A stretch of 64,000 bases of DNA from the NCBI RefSeq assembly GCF_001590865.1, contig NZ_BBUY01000003.1:482743-546742 (forward strand), given 5' to 3'. The first letter of the stretch is position 1. Every line of letters starts with the position of its first letter. The DNA is from Streptomyces sp. NBRC 110611. GTDB lineage: Bacteria > Actinomycetota > Actinomycetes > Streptomycetales > Streptomycetaceae. Positions 54,299 through 63,692 of the stretch are shown here, in pieces. A model generated the notes under the pieces. It made no database searches. It was not told the DNA's origin and worked only from the letters and a program-made list of their open reading frames with translations. A program made the translations under genes and the position numbers.

Positions 54299-54530
54299 GC
54301 CTCCTCATAAGAGTGAACGCATTCCATCGTATGTGCGGATGGAACGCGGTCCAGAGGGCGGAACGTGTGACCTCTCAGGCATTACGGCCATAGGACGCAT
54401 GGCGGGAGCAGACGGTGGGGGAAAGGCGCTGCCTTCCGCTGCCTCCCGCTACTTTCTGCCGCCTCCCGCTGCTCTCCGCTGTTCTCGGCTGCTCCCCGCC
54501 ACTCCCGGCCGCTCCCCGCTACTCCTCTCA
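54299..54530. repeat. CCGCTNCTC-type repeats between pepP and phosphatase genes
   Basis: Bases 54430-54530 carry about ten degenerate copies of CCGCTGCCTC/CCGCTACTC. Bases 54299-54420 hold the pepP upstream region with no strong promoter motif. I see no gene here. Confidence 0.6.
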
Positions 54531-56312
54531 TTACTCCTCGAAGTAGGTCGCCAGCAGGACCACGTCCTCTTCCGACGAGGGATCGTCCAGCCCCTGCGGC
54601 AGCATCGCGCGCACGATGTGATCCACCACCGCTTCCGGATCACGGCGGCTCGACCTGGGGATGCTCGCGGCGGCTGTGTGCAACCGGGCGAAGGCGCGGT
54701 CCATGGGCTCGCCCGTCCGGTGGAGCAGCCCGTCGCTGTAGAGCAGCAGGGTCTCGCCGCCGGCCGGTTCGATCTCCACACTCGGTGCTTCCCAGCAGGC
54801 CAGCATGCCCAGCGGCGCGGACAGCGAGGTCTCGACGAACTCGGTCCGTAGATCGCCGAGGATCAGCGGCGGGCAGTGGCCGGCCCCGGCCAGCACCAGC
54901 TTGCGGGACGTGAGGGCACCTCCCGGCACGCCGCCCAGCGCGCCCTCCGGCACACCACTCAGCGCACCTTCCGATACGCCACCCAGCGCACCCTCCGGCG
55001 TACCGTCCGACGCGCCGGGCGGCGGCTCGGTGAAGGCGAACAGCGCGGTGGCACTACGGGCCGGCTCGGTCAGCCGGAGCAGCAGCTCCAGGTCCGAGAG
55101 GACCGCGACCGGATCCTCGCCCTCCATGACCGCGTACGCGCGCAGCGAAGCCCGTAGCCGCCCCATGGCGGCCACCGCGCTCGGCCCGGATCCGGTGACC
55201 GACCCGACGGCCAGGCCCAGCGCCCCGTCGGGCAGCGGCAGCGCGTCGTACCAGTCGCCGCCGCCGCGCGGGCCGGTGCTGTGCCGGACCGCGAGACGGA
55301 CGCCGGGGACGCGCGGCAGCCGGTGGGGGAGCAGCTCCTCGCGCAGGGTGGCGGCGGCCTGTCGGCTGCGGTGGAGTTCGAGAAGGCGGGCGAGGTGCTC
55401 GGCGGCGTGTGCGCGGTAGAGGCCGATGAGGTGACGCTGGCGCTTGGTGGGTGCGGCTGGTTCGTCGTAGAGCCAGACCGCGGCGCCGGTGCGGCCGATG
55501 GGGTCGGCGGTGAGCGGGACGGCGTAGCTGGCGGCGTATCCGAGGCGGGCGGCGACCTCGCGGAGGCGCGGGTCGAGGTCCTTCTCACCCGGGATGTCGG
55601 GCTCGCTGATCTCGCGGACGTCGCAGGCGTCGCAAGTGGCGCCGGTGTCGCACGTGGCGGGGGTGCCGTCGCCGGTGGTGCCGGGCTCGGGGAGGCCGTC
55701 CAGTATCCGCGCGTACGACAGGGCGCGGCGCGGGACGGTCTCGATGTGTCCGATCTCCGCGTGGCCGAGGCCGAGACCGACGGTGGTCTCCGGCCCGAGT
55801 CCGTCCGCGGGCGCCAGGACGACCAGGCCGCGGCGCGCGCCGACCAGGGCGGCGCCGGCCCGCAGCAACTCGTGGAGGGCCTCCTCCAACGTGCGGGTAC
55901 GGGCGAGTTGTTCGGTCAGGTCGTGCAGGGTGCTGAGGTCGGAGATCCAGCCGGCCAGCCGGTCCTGGACCGCGGCGAGTTGGTCGAGGGCGGAGACGTC
56001 GGGAGAGAGGCCCGACACGGGGCCGGGGGCGCCGCCGCGACCGCCGTTGGGGGCGTCCGAGGAGCCGCCGCCCGGGCCGTCGACCGAGCCGTCCGGCGAG
56101 CCGTCGGAGGTGCCGGAGCAGCCGGATGACGAGTCGGAAGCGGAGCCGGATGAGGGGCCGGACGAGGAGTCGGCAGTGTGCTCTGCGTGCTCTGCGTGGT
56201 CCGCAGGGGCGTTCTCCGGGTGCGGGTCTTCCGGATGCGGGCCGACAGTATGCGTGGGAGCGGGGAGAGCTGGTTCGATTCCAGCCACTTTTGGTACGTG
56301 TGGGGCGGTCAT
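54531..56312 (-). CDS. GAF-SpoIIE (PP2C-type) phosphatase
   Basis: 593 residues. A disordered Ser/Gly/Pro N-terminus (about 1-110), a GAF domain (about 125-310), then a PP2C/SpoIIE domain (about 340-590). The first metal motif is GGGDWYDALPLPDG. The second, usually GDVxGHG, is VGSVTGSG; the usual DG motif is YSDGLLHRTG. A repeat GGVPEGALGGVPGGAL lies inside the catalytic domain. These enzymes dephosphorylate anti-anti-sigma factors. The GD-to-GS change may weaken catalysis. Confidence 0.85.
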   Translation of the reverse strand: MTAPHVPKVAGIEPALPAPTHTVGPHPEDPHPENAPADHAEHAEHTADSSSGPSSGSASDSSSGCSGTSDGSPDGSVDGPGGGSSDAPNGGRGGAPGPVSGLSPDVSALDQLAAVQDRLAGWISDLSTLHDLTEQLARTRTLEEALHELLRAGAALVGARRGLVVLAPADGLGPETTVGLGLGHAEIGHIETVPRRALSYARILDGLPEPGTTGDGTPATCDTGATCDACDVREISEPDIPGEKDLDPRLREVAARLGYAASYAVPLTADPIGRTGAAVWLYDEPAAPTKRQRHLIGLYRAHAAEHLARLLELHRSRQAAATLREELLPHRLPRVPGVRLAVRHSTGPRGGGDWYDALPLPDGALGLAVGSVTGSGPSAVAAMGRLRASLRAYAVMEGEDPVAVLSDLELLLRLTEPARSATALFAFTEPPPGASDGTPEGALGGVSEGALSGVPEGALGGVPGGALTSRKLVLAGAGHCPPLILGDLRTEFVETSLSAPLGMLACWEAPSVEIEPAGGETLLLYSDGLLHRTGEPMDRAFARLHTAAASIPRSSRRDPEAVVDHIVRAMLPQGLDDPSSEEDVVLLATYFEE

Positions 56313-56357
56313 GGCTGACGACCATCGTCACGCAGGGCGTTACACCAGGTCAGGCCG

Positions 56358-56579
56358 CTATTTGGTAGGGAGCGCGGCATTTTGTTGAGTGATGTTGTGC
56401 GGAATTTTTGGCCGCGCGATTTCCTCAATAGCATCGCAAACCCCCATGTCATGCTGCTCCGCTATCAATGCCTCCACATGTACACGCACCAACGAGGCGA
56501 TGTCCAGCATTGTCCCCACGGGGTTTGTGGTGTCAGCGAGGTCTGTAGATTGGCCTGAAAACAGCCCACTGGGCGTCAA
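56358..56579 (-). CDS. possible small protein in lower-GC gap
   Basis: 73 residues if the TTG at 56579 is used, or shorter from an internal start. The sequence TMLDIASLVRVHVEALIAEQ looks like a helical, soluble protein and is less biased than random frames. No known family is certain and no good ribosome site is visible. It lies just upstream of the phosphatase gene in the same direction. Confidence 0.35.
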   Translation of the reverse strand: MTPSGLFSGQSTDLADTTNPVGTMLDIASLVRVHVEALIAEQHDMGVCDAIEEIARPKIPHNITQQNAALPTK

Positions 56580-57184
56580 TTTGAGGTCGACTGGCGCCGA
56601 TCAACAGCGCGTCATCACCACAGTGGCGGGTACGTACTCGGAAAGGTGCGGGTCAGTTGGGGCCGCACCGGAACTCTCCGGCGGGCACCGGCGTCTCACA
56701 CGACGACGGCCGTGACGCACCCGAGTGGCGGGGACTGCACAAACGGCAGCACAAGCGCCCAGCGCGCGCCACCCCCCGCCATGTTCCACGCTCGGCGTAT
56801 GGCGTGATGCGCTGCCTCGTACGCGTGGTGACCACAGATCCACGCGGCGTGATCGATGTGCGATTGGCCTGACCCGGATCGCATGGCCGAGCCGCGAGAG
56901 ACGCCACACGACGGCATCGAGCGGCACGGGCGAAGCGCGAGCGAACCGGCGAGCGGTGCCATGCAGTGCTGCGGTGCCCGGTAGCGCTACGCGGCGCCGG
57001 GCAGCTCGAAAGTGCTACGCCGTGCCACGCAGTGCCCGGTGGCGCGACAGAGCCGGCAAAGCCCAGCAGATCAGTAGTGCAGCAGTCCGGTAGTCCCCGG
57101 TAGTGCAGTGCCCAATAGTGCGTAGCAGTGCCCAGTAGTGCGATGGACGAAGCCCTCGGCGTTAACGGAAAGGAACGAGCGCTC
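56580..57184. other. gene-poor gap with short CAGTGCCC/GTAGTGC repeats
   Basis: No convincing gene. Bases 56985-57145 repeat (A/G)GTAGTGC and CAGTGCCC(A/G)GTAG many times. The ORFs that cross it change composition and lack ribosome sites. The ribosome site AAGGA (57172-57176) for the prim-pol-like gene is at the right end. Confidence 0.5.
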
Positions 57185-57970
57185 ATGCGCGAGATCCTCG
57201 GAAGGCGACGCAAGCCCCTGTTCCGGCGCGGCGGACGGTCGGCGCTGCTCGGCGCGGCGCTCCACTGCGCCACCGAGTGGCAGTGGCCGGTGCTTCCCGG
57301 GGTGGGACTCAGGTCGGCCGGCCGGGCGCCGGCCAGTGCCCGGCTCGGCCTCGGAGGGCGGCCCACCCGTGAGTGCAACTGCCCCGACCCCGAGTGCGTG
57401 GTACCCGGGGCGCACCCCTTCGACCCGGGGCTGCTGGCCGCCACCACCGATGCCCGGATGGTGCGTTGGTGGTGGACCAACCGGCCGGACGCCCCGATCG
57501 TCCTGGCCACCGGCGGCCGGGCGCCCTGCGCGGTGAGCCTGCCCGCCGTTGCCGGCGCCCGTGCCCTGGCGGCGCTGGACCACTTCGGCGTCCGTGTCGG
57601 CCCCGTCGTGGCCACCCCGACCCGCTGGTCGCTGCTCGTATCGCCGTACGGCCTCCCGGAGTTGGGCGAGCTGCTGTACTCCCAGAACTGGGTGCCCAGC
57701 TCGCTGCGGTTCCACGGGGAGGGCGGCCATGTGGTGCTCCCGCCGTCCCAGACCGGCGCCGGGCGGGTGCGCTGGGAGCGTCCGCCGACGTCCCCCAAGC
57801 CCTCACCTGCTCCCCGGCGCTCGGCTTCGTTCGAGCGGGGGGACCGCCATGCGCAGGGGGGATCCCCGCCCGCGGCCGCGCCCTGGCTGCCGGAGGTGGC
57901 CACGATCGTCGATGCCCTGGTCCTGGCGAGCACCAGCGCCCCCGACGGCGGCAGCCGCCTCGCCTACTGA
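57185..57970 (+). CDS. bifunctional primase/polymerase-like protein
   Basis: 261 residues resembling the prim-pol N-terminal domain. A zinc-like cluster, CNCPDPECVVPGAHPF, is followed by RMVRWWWTNRPDAPIVLATGG and WSLLVSPYGLPELGELL. The acidic catalytic pair of true prim-pol enzymes is not evident, so it may be a regulatory relative common in streptomycetes. ATG at 57185 with AAGGA ten bases upstream; an ATG at 57143 is possible but lacks a ribosome site. Confidence 0.75.
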   Translation: MREILGRRRKPLFRRGGRSALLGAALHCATEWQWPVLPGVGLRSAGRAPASARLGLGGRPTRECNCPDPECVVPGAHPFDPGLLAATTDARMVRWWWTNRPDAPIVLATGGRAPCAVSLPAVAGARALAALDHFGVRVGPVVATPTRWSLLVSPYGLPELGELLYSQNWVPSSLRFHGEGGHVVLPPSQTGAGRVRWERPPTSPKPSPAPRRSASFERGDRHAQGGSPPAAAPWLPEVATIVDALVLASTSAPDGGSRLAY

Positions 57971-58157
57971 CCGGCTCGGACCGGCGAGGCGCGGGCGGTT
58001 CACCCGTCCGGGTGTGACCGGCCCGGATCACTACGGGAAATGGGTGTCCGTGCAGCCGGGTTCCCCCTCGTTGGCCGATAGGTTCGGTGTAACCGGCCGT
58101 CAGGTTCGGCGCACTGTCAAGCCGTCGTCGGCGGCATCTCGATCGCAGGTGGGGTCC

Positions 58158-58832
58158 ATGCAACGCGCGCAGAAATTCCGCATGATCGGGCTCGCCGGCG
58201 TGGCGGCGCTCGCCATCGCCGTACCGCTTGGCGCCGCGATGGCCGGCCCGGCGGACACTGCCACGCCGAGCGCCCCCGTGCCGAGGGCCCGTATGCCGCA
58301 CACCTCTACGCCGGGTACGTCCGGAGCGACGTCCACGGCTGAAAATAATCGTTCGGCGAAAAGGGGCGCCAAGGGTGAAATGGGTGGCAAGGCGGACAAT
58401 AAGTCCGCCGGTGCCGCCCGGGCGGAAGGGGGGCTCACCGGCCCGCTCGACGAGCTCGGCCTCCCGCTGCTCTCCGGCCGTACGTCTCGCTGCGGCCCGG
58501 AACTCAACTCCACCCGGGGCATCAAGGTCCAGACCTGCGTGCTCGCCGAGCGTGGCCGCACCTGGGCACGTACGTACTACCGGAACATCACGGGCAGTCC
58601 GCTGCACGCCGTACTGACGCTGCTGCGGCCGGACGGCAGGACCGTCCAGGTGAACTGCAAGATCCCGCGGACCGGCCGGCCGGGCATGTGCGAGACCCCG
58701 ATCGCGCGGACGGTGCGGAAGGCCCGGGTGGCGTACGACGCGGTGGCGGAGATCTCCGATGTGGCAGGGGAGCAGTTGCTGCTGCGCTCCGGCAGCAACT
58801 CGAAGAAGAGCGCCAGAGGTTCACTCCTCTGA
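58158..58832 (+). CDS. secreted protein of unknown function
   Basis: 224 residues. A signal peptide (MIGLAGVAALAIAVPLGAAMAGPA, about residues 9-32) leads a Ser/Thr/Pro-rich linker and a domain of about 120 residues with two Cys pairs (SRCGPEL, VQTCVLAE, VNCKIP, GMCETP) likely forming disulfides outside the cell. ATG at 58158. No homology to a defined family is certain. Confidence 0.75.
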   Translation: MQRAQKFRMIGLAGVAALAIAVPLGAAMAGPADTATPSAPVPRARMPHTSTPGTSGATSTAENNRSAKRGAKGEMGGKADNKSAGAARAEGGLTGPLDELGLPLLSGRTSRCGPELNSTRGIKVQTCVLAERGRTWARTYYRNITGSPLHAVLTLLRPDGRTVQVNCKIPRTGRPGMCETPIARTVRKARVAYDAVAEISDVAGEQLLLRSGSNSKKSARGSLL

Positions 58833-58849
58833 TGCCCCGCGGCGGCGTT

Positions 58850-58940
58850 CGGACTTCGGGCGCCAGCTTCGGACGTCGGCGTTCGGATGTCGGCGTTCAG
58901 GCTTCGGCGTTCGGACTTCAGAGTTCGGCGTTCCGGCGGC
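58850..58940. repeat. GTTCGGACTTCGGC-type tandem repeats
   Basis: About seven degenerate copies of a 12- to 14-base unit GTTCGGA(C/T)TTCGG follow the secreted protein gene. The 660-base gap to the next gene also contains two CAACT(T)TCCGGC units (58949-58982). Confidence 0.7.
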
Positions 58941-59104
58941 CGCCCCATGACAACTTTCCGGCGGTATGGCAACTCTCCGGCAACGCCGTAACGCCCTTTT
59001 GGTGACGCGAAAGGCCGTCAGTCCGGGGGCGCGGTGTCGGCACGCGCGTGACACGTCCCGGGCGGAGCGTGCAGGTGGGCGGCCCGGACAGAAGGTCCGA
59101 TCGG

Positions 59105-59175
59105 AATACTTGCTTCCAGACATGGAAGCGCCCGGTCGCTGGCGACGGGGGATGCACCAGCGACCGGGCTTTTAG
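59105..59175 (+). ncRNA. candidate small RNA with two hairpins and terminator
   Basis: A first hairpin GCTTCCA/TGGAAGC (59112-59129) is followed by a second with perfect 12-base arms CCCGGTCGCTGG (59131-59142) and CCAGCGACCGGG (59157-59168), then CTTTTAG. A -10-like AATACT lies just upstream (59105-59110). It could be a 55-60 base RNA or a terminator. On the minus strand the second loop would read CATCCCCCGTC. Confidence 0.5.
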
Positions 59176-59259
59176 AACCGTAACAAGAGATCGGCGGTTA
59201 GCAAATTCGATCGTGGATTTCCGGACGCCTATTTACCGGCAGGTACGGGGAGTTGTGAC

Positions 59260-59465
59260 CGGCGTCACGCGGCTGCCTGCGAGGCGTACGGACCACCGCG
59301 TCACGCAGCCGCCTATGAGGCGTACGGACCATCGGTTGCACCGGCCGGTACCACCACCCGGCACGCTCACCCCGTAGGGAACGAACGCCCGGCACGGCCA
59401 CCCGTAAGGAACACCCTGCACAGCCACCCGGTACGGAACGCCCCTGCAGGGCCACCCGGTGCGGA
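59260..59465. repeat. 33-base and 32-base tandem repeats
   Basis: Two copies of a GGCGTACGGACCAC-containing unit (about 59268-59333) and four degenerate copies of a CACCCGGTACGGAACGCCC-type unit (about 59357-59465) fill the region before the SEC-C gene. No hairpin stands out. Confidence 0.6.
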
Positions 59466-59509
59466 GCTCCCGGCCGAGGGCGGGCTCAGCCGCCCTCGGC
59501 CGTTACTGT

Positions 59510-60478
59510 TCAGCTCAAGGTGATCTGACGGTTGGTGAGCCCGCCGCGCGCCCGGCGCTCGTCGGCGGTCAGCGGGATATCCGTCGTCAGCGCCTCGGCC
59601 AGGCGCTCGGCGAACGCCGTGGCCGGCTTGGCGACATCGTCGGCGCCCATCGACGAGGGCAGGTCCCAGACCGGAACGACCAGCCCGTGCGCGCGGAACG
59701 AGCCCACCAGGCGGGTGCCTTCACCGAGGGAGGACGCGCCGGCGGCGTGCAGCCGGGCCAGCGCGTCCAGCAGCTGCTCCTCCGGGTGCGCGGTGACCCA
59801 GCGCAGATGGTTCTTCTCCGGCGCCTCGCACCAGTACGCGCCCTCCAGGCCGGGAATCCGGGCGGTCGGAATGGCCGCCGCGTTCGCCCGCTCCAACGAC
59901 GCGGCGACCTCGCCCGTCGCGTTCTCGGCGTTCTCCACCCAGAACTCGAAACCGGTGTGGACGGTCGGCTCAAAAGGCGCGGTCAGATCGAGCAGATCCT
60001 GGAGCCGCGGGCCGTCGGCACTGGGCCGCCCGGCCGCGACCGGACTCCCCGGGTCCGCGACCAGTGCGCGCTGGAGGGTGTCCGCGAGATCGCGGCTGAT
60101 GTCGCCGGAGGCGGTGTCGTTCTGCAGGCCGAGCAGGACCGCGCCGTTGTCGCGGCGCAGCGCGGGCCAGGCCATCGGCAGGACGGTCGCGAGCGTGACG
60201 GAGGGCACGCCCTCGGGCAGCCCTCCCTTCAGCGTCAATTCGGCGGTGGCGGCGGGCACCAGTTCCCGCAGCGCCACCCAGTCACACTCTCCGGGCAGGC
60301 CTTCGAAGGGGCGCTGCACCAGCTCGGTGACGGCGTGGGCCGCCTGCCGCCCGTGACATGCCTTGTACCGGCGGCCGGAACCGCACGGGCAGGGCTCACG
60401 AGCGCCGACGACCGGCACTTCGCCATCCTTGATCTGGGGCGCTGCGGCGCGGGGCTGGGGGCGGCGCTTCTTTGCCAT
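59510..60478 (-). CDS. DUF5926 protein with SEC-C zinc motif
   Basis: 322 residues. The N-terminal SEC-C motif REPCPCGSGRRYKACHG binds zinc as in the C-terminus of SecA. The remaining 270 residues match DUF5926 in actinobacteria, with no known activity. ATG at 60478. A role linked to secretion or ribosome-associated quality control is speculative. Confidence 0.85.
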   Translation of the reverse strand: MAKKRRPQPRAAAPQIKDGEVPVVGAREPCPCGSGRRYKACHGRQAAHAVTELVQRPFEGLPGECDWVALRELVPAATAELTLKGGLPEGVPSVTLATVLPMAWPALRRDNGAVLLGLQNDTASGDISRDLADTLQRALVADPGSPVAAGRPSADGPRLQDLLDLTAPFEPTVHTGFEFWVENAENATGEVAASLERANAAAIPTARIPGLEGAYWCEAPEKNHLRWVTAHPEEQLLDALARLHAAGASSLGEGTRLVGSFRAHGLVVPVWDLPSSMGADDVAKPATAFAERLAEALTTDIPLTADERRARGGLTNRQITLS

Positions 60479-61044
60479 GGCGGCGGTGTCTCCCGGTCGA
60501 TCCTGAGCTACGGACGCATTGCCTGATGCTCTTCATGCTCTTCTTGTCATGCGCTTCGGCGCGAGCCTAGAGGATCGCGCACCAGGCCGCGTCCGCCTGT
60601 GGATAACCCCGTGTCCCACCCCGATCCCGCCCCATCGGATCCCTGCACACCTCGCCTCATATGCTCCGCACCGTCGCCGCCGTGACGGCGTGTCGGCCCT
60701 TAGGGGATGGTCGAACAGATCCCCTAAGGGATGCCGGCGCCCCTTGCGGGCCACAACGCAGTTGGGGGGCGAGGTATTCCCGATTGCCGGGCGGGCGGCG
60801 GCAGCGGCGGCATGCAGCCGGTTACCGGGGCGCCACGCAGCCGGTTGCCAGGGTGCCGCGCAGCCGGTTGCCGCGCGGCGCCGCGCAGTGGAACGTGCGC
60901 CGTCGAGCTGAAGGATGCCTGAAGGTCCGAGGGATGCATGGAGGGCTGAGGGATGCCTGGAGGGCTGAGGGGTTCCCCGGCGGGTGGGAGTCCCTGAGGG
61001 GTTCCGGACAGGGCAGGGTCCCCCAGGCGGCTCGTTGAAGTGCG
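60479..61044. other. repeat-rich gap with 12-base perfect hairpin
   Basis: The arms CCCTTAGGGGAT (60697-60708) and ATCCCCTAAGGG (60719-60730) form a perfect stem with a ten-base loop. Bases 60810-60885 hold three copies of a GCAGCCGGTTGCC-type unit, and 60905-60985 hold repeats of GGGATGCCTGGAGGGCTGA. No gene is convincing. The stem may act as a terminator or protein site. Confidence 0.6.
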
Positions 61045-61977
61045 CTAGGGAAGCTCGTCGAAGTCCACGAGGGCCGGGCCCGGGCCCAGTGGCCGGCCGC
61101 CACTGCCCGTTCCTGGGCGCCGCGTGAGCGACGGCGGCAGCTCGGGGGGCGTCAGGTCCACGCGCGTAGCAAAGGCGCCTTGAAGGGAGAGGACAGCCCA
61201 GACTGTCACCTCGCCGGCGGCGGTGTCGCGTACGCCCCAGTCCTTGGCGAGCGACCGGATGATCGCCAGGCCACGACCGCCGTGTGCCGTGACCGAGGGA
61301 GTGGCCGGAATGGGCCGGGTCGGGCCACCGCCATCGGTGACCGCGACGGTCAGCCGGCCTTGGGCGTCGATACGCCAGGACGCCCGGACGGACGCCGACG
61401 GAACGCCGCGTGAGGCGGCCGTGGTGCGGCTGTCCTGCGGCACGTCCGGGGAAGCGCCCCGGCCGCCCCTGGCCCCGGCTCTCTCGGAACCCGGGGAGCG
61501 CAGGGGGCCCGTGGTTCCTGCCGCGCCTGCGGACGCCGTAGATGTGGCGGACGTGGCGGACGTGGCAGAAGCTGCGGACGTCGCGGAAGCCGCGGAACTC
61601 AGAGGTCCCGCGGAGTGCGCGGGCCCCAGAGGTGCGCGAGATCCCAGAGGTCCTGGGCGTCCCGGAGAACGGGCCGGAGAACGGGAGGGCAAGGACCCCT
61701 GTAGCCCTTGCGGTCCTTGCAGCTCTTGCGGTCCCTGCAGTGTCTGTAGTTCCTGTGATTCCGGGGGGCTGCCGTCGCATATCGGTCGCGCATGGCGACA
61801 CGAATTGCTCAACAGCTCCGAAAGGATAAGGACCGCGTCATCGACAACGCTGTCCTGAACGCCACTTGCCAGCAGCTCTTCCCGCATGCGCCGCCTGGCC
61901 ATGCCCACGCCCGCTGGACCATGGGGTACGGCCATGATCGACGACGCCGGCACCTCTTGTGCCACCACCAACGCCAC
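61045..61977 (-). CDS. serine-kinase-type ATPase with long low-complexity insertion
   Basis: 310 residues. The HATPase N box is LSELLSNSCRHAR and the G1 box VTDGGGPTRP; the G2-like region is HGGRGLAIIRSLAKDWGVRD. Between N and G1 a low-complexity segment of over 100 residues (QGPQGLQG, SAASATSAASATSATSATS runs) is inserted. GTG at 61977 has AAAGGAGG eight bases upstream. The core suggests a RsbW/anti-sigma-type kinase; the insertion probably forms a loop or disordered extension. Confidence 0.82.
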   Translation of the reverse strand: MALVVAQEVPASSIMAVPHGPAGVGMARRRMREELLASGVQDSVVDDAVLILSELLSNSCRHARPICDGSPPESQELQTLQGPQELQGPQGLQGSLPSRSPARSPGRPGPLGSRAPLGPAHSAGPLSSAASATSAASATSATSATSTASAGAAGTTGPLRSPGSERAGARGGRGASPDVPQDSRTTAASRGVPSASVRASWRIDAQGRLTVAVTDGGGPTRPIPATPSVTAHGGRGLAIIRSLAKDWGVRDTAAGEVTVWAVLSLQGAFATRVDLTPPELPPSLTRRPGTGSGGRPLGPGPALVDFDELP

Positions 61978-62117
61978 CCCCGAGACCTCCTTTGCCCCAC
62001 GCCAGGGGATGGATGCCCCAATGGACTGGACCGGAAACCGGCCAGACGGCACGCAGTGACGCACTAGACACGATCGAACACGAGCCGAATGCGCCGGTGC
62101 ACACCCTGTGATGAGCT

Positions 62118-63026
62118 CTAGCCAAGGCCGAGCTGCATTCGTACCTGCTTGGGGCGGTTTGTAATCACCGCGTCCACGCCCAACTCCTGGCACAGCTCGA
62201 CATCGGCCGGTTCGTTGACCGTCCATACATGGACCTGGTGGCCCGCCTGATGGGCCTTGGCGACGTACTCGGGGTGCGAGCGGAGGATCCGGATGCCGGG
62301 GCCCGCGATGCCGACGCCGACCGGCAGCCGCCCGTCCCGGTACCGGGGGCGGAGGAACTGCATCAGGTAGACGCCGGGGATGCCCGGCGCGGCGGCCCGC
62401 ACACGGTGCAGCGAGCGCGCCGAGAAGCTCATGACCCGGACCGGGGGCGTCCAGTCGGGGCTCATGGCTGGTTTTGTATACCCGAACCGGCCGAGCAGCT
62501 CGACCAGCCGCTCCTCCACCTGACCGGCCCAGCGCGTCGGGTGTTTCGTCTCGATGGCCAGCTCGACCCGGCGGTCCGCATCGGCGACCAGCTCCAACAG
62601 CCGCTCCAGCGTCAGTACGGACGTCCGCTCCGGGTCCTCGTATCGCAGGTCCGGGGCCTCGTTCGCGTACCGGAGGCCCGCGGTCCCGTTCGCGTACGGG
62701 GGCAGGTCCAGGCCCGGAGTCCCGTTCGCGTATCCGGGCTCCTTCCACGACCCGAAGTCGAGCGTGGCGAGGTCGGCGAGCTCCAGGGCGGAGACCGCGC
62801 CCCGGCCGTTGGAGGTGCGGTTCACCCGGCGGTCGTGGACGCACACCAGGTGGCCGTCCGCGGTCAGCCGCACATCGCACTCCAGGGCGTCCGCACCGTC
62901 CTCGATCGCCTTGCGGTAGGCGGCCAGGGTGTGCTCCGGGGCGTCCTCGGAGGCGCCTCGATGGGCTACGACGGACATCGTGTGACGACCCGGACGGCTG
63001 TCCTGGGCAGGGTGTGCAGTGCTCAC
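62118..63026 (-). CDS. glycerophosphodiester phosphodiesterase
   Basis: 302 residues. GDPD motifs: AHRGASEDAPEHT, the acidic pair in ALECDVRLT and the His in CVHDRRVNRTS. The enzyme splits glycerophosphodiesters into glycerol-3-phosphate and an alcohol. A repeat GYANGTPGL/YANGTAGL/YANEAPDL at about residues 100-135 is an in-frame expansion. GTG at 63026; the ATG of MSVVAHRG is a later option. The upstream gap is repeat-rich. Confidence 0.9.
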   Translation of the reverse strand: MSTAHPAQDSRPGRHTMSVVAHRGASEDAPEHTLAAYRKAIEDGADALECDVRLTADGHLVCVHDRRVNRTSNGRGAVSALELADLATLDFGSWKEPGYANGTPGLDLPPYANGTAGLRYANEAPDLRYEDPERTSVLTLERLLELVADADRRVELAIETKHPTRWAGQVEERLVELLGRFGYTKPAMSPDWTPPVRVMSFSARSLHRVRAAAPGIPGVYLMQFLRPRYRDGRLPVGVGIAGPGIRILRSHPEYVAKAHQAGHQVHVWTVNEPADVELCQELGVDAVITNRPKQVRMQLGLG

Positions 63027-63692
63027 CGCGTTATCGTGCCATCCGCTGTCGCCGGGCCGTCCGGTGCCCGCCCCGAGGACGGAACTCGGGATGCGCGGCA
63101 TTTGTCCGACATAAAGGATGGGAGGGGCAGTCACAGTCTCGGCTTACGGCGCTCTGACGCGCGGTGGGAAAAGCTGGGAGGAAGACTCGCCCATATCGTG
63201 TGGATCCTGAATCCTGGTCTCCCCGGATTGCCGGGATCCTGGAGTGCCGAACCCCGGAGTACCAAGAAAAAAAGATCACCGAACCGCCGGCCCTACGAGG
63301 CTACGGGGCTCAGCAAGACCCGCAGGCCAGGCAGGATGCGCGGGCCCGGCAGGACCCGCAGCCCCCCGCCGGATCCGCAGCCCCCGCAGAACCCGCCGGA
63401 CCCTGCAAGGTCCGCAGATCCCGTGAGCCCCCACAAGATCCCGTAAGCCTTGACGAGCCCTGAAAAGTACTGACCAGCCCCGACCGACCCTGACCAACCC
63501 CGGCCAAACAAACCCGGCCAACCCTGACAAGACCTGATGAGTCCCGTCCCCATAGATCCGGCAAAGCCCCGGGTCTCCGGGTCCGACGGTTCCGGGCCTG
63601 GACCGTGCAAAACCTGGGCAGAGTCCCCACCGGTCCGACGTGGCACGCCGACAACCGTGGACGCGAACATGAAGCAAGCTGAGGAGAGAGCC
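63027..63692. other. intergenic region with CCCTGACC/CCCGGCC repeats
   Basis: No convincing gene. Bases 63320-63420 carry CCCGCA/CCCCGCA-type short repeats, and 63470-63540 carry degenerate CCCTGACCAACCCGGCC units. The AT-rich stretch 63255-63285 may hold a promoter. Confidence 0.5.

Noticed and set aside
57128..57184. Longer N-terminus of the prim-pol-like protein
   Set aside because: The upstream sequence is a CAGTGCCC repeat with no ribosome site.
59105..59175. 6C RNA or tRNA
   Set aside because: The plus-strand loops lack six or more C, and the fold is not a cloverleaf; no tRNA signatures were seen elsewhere either.
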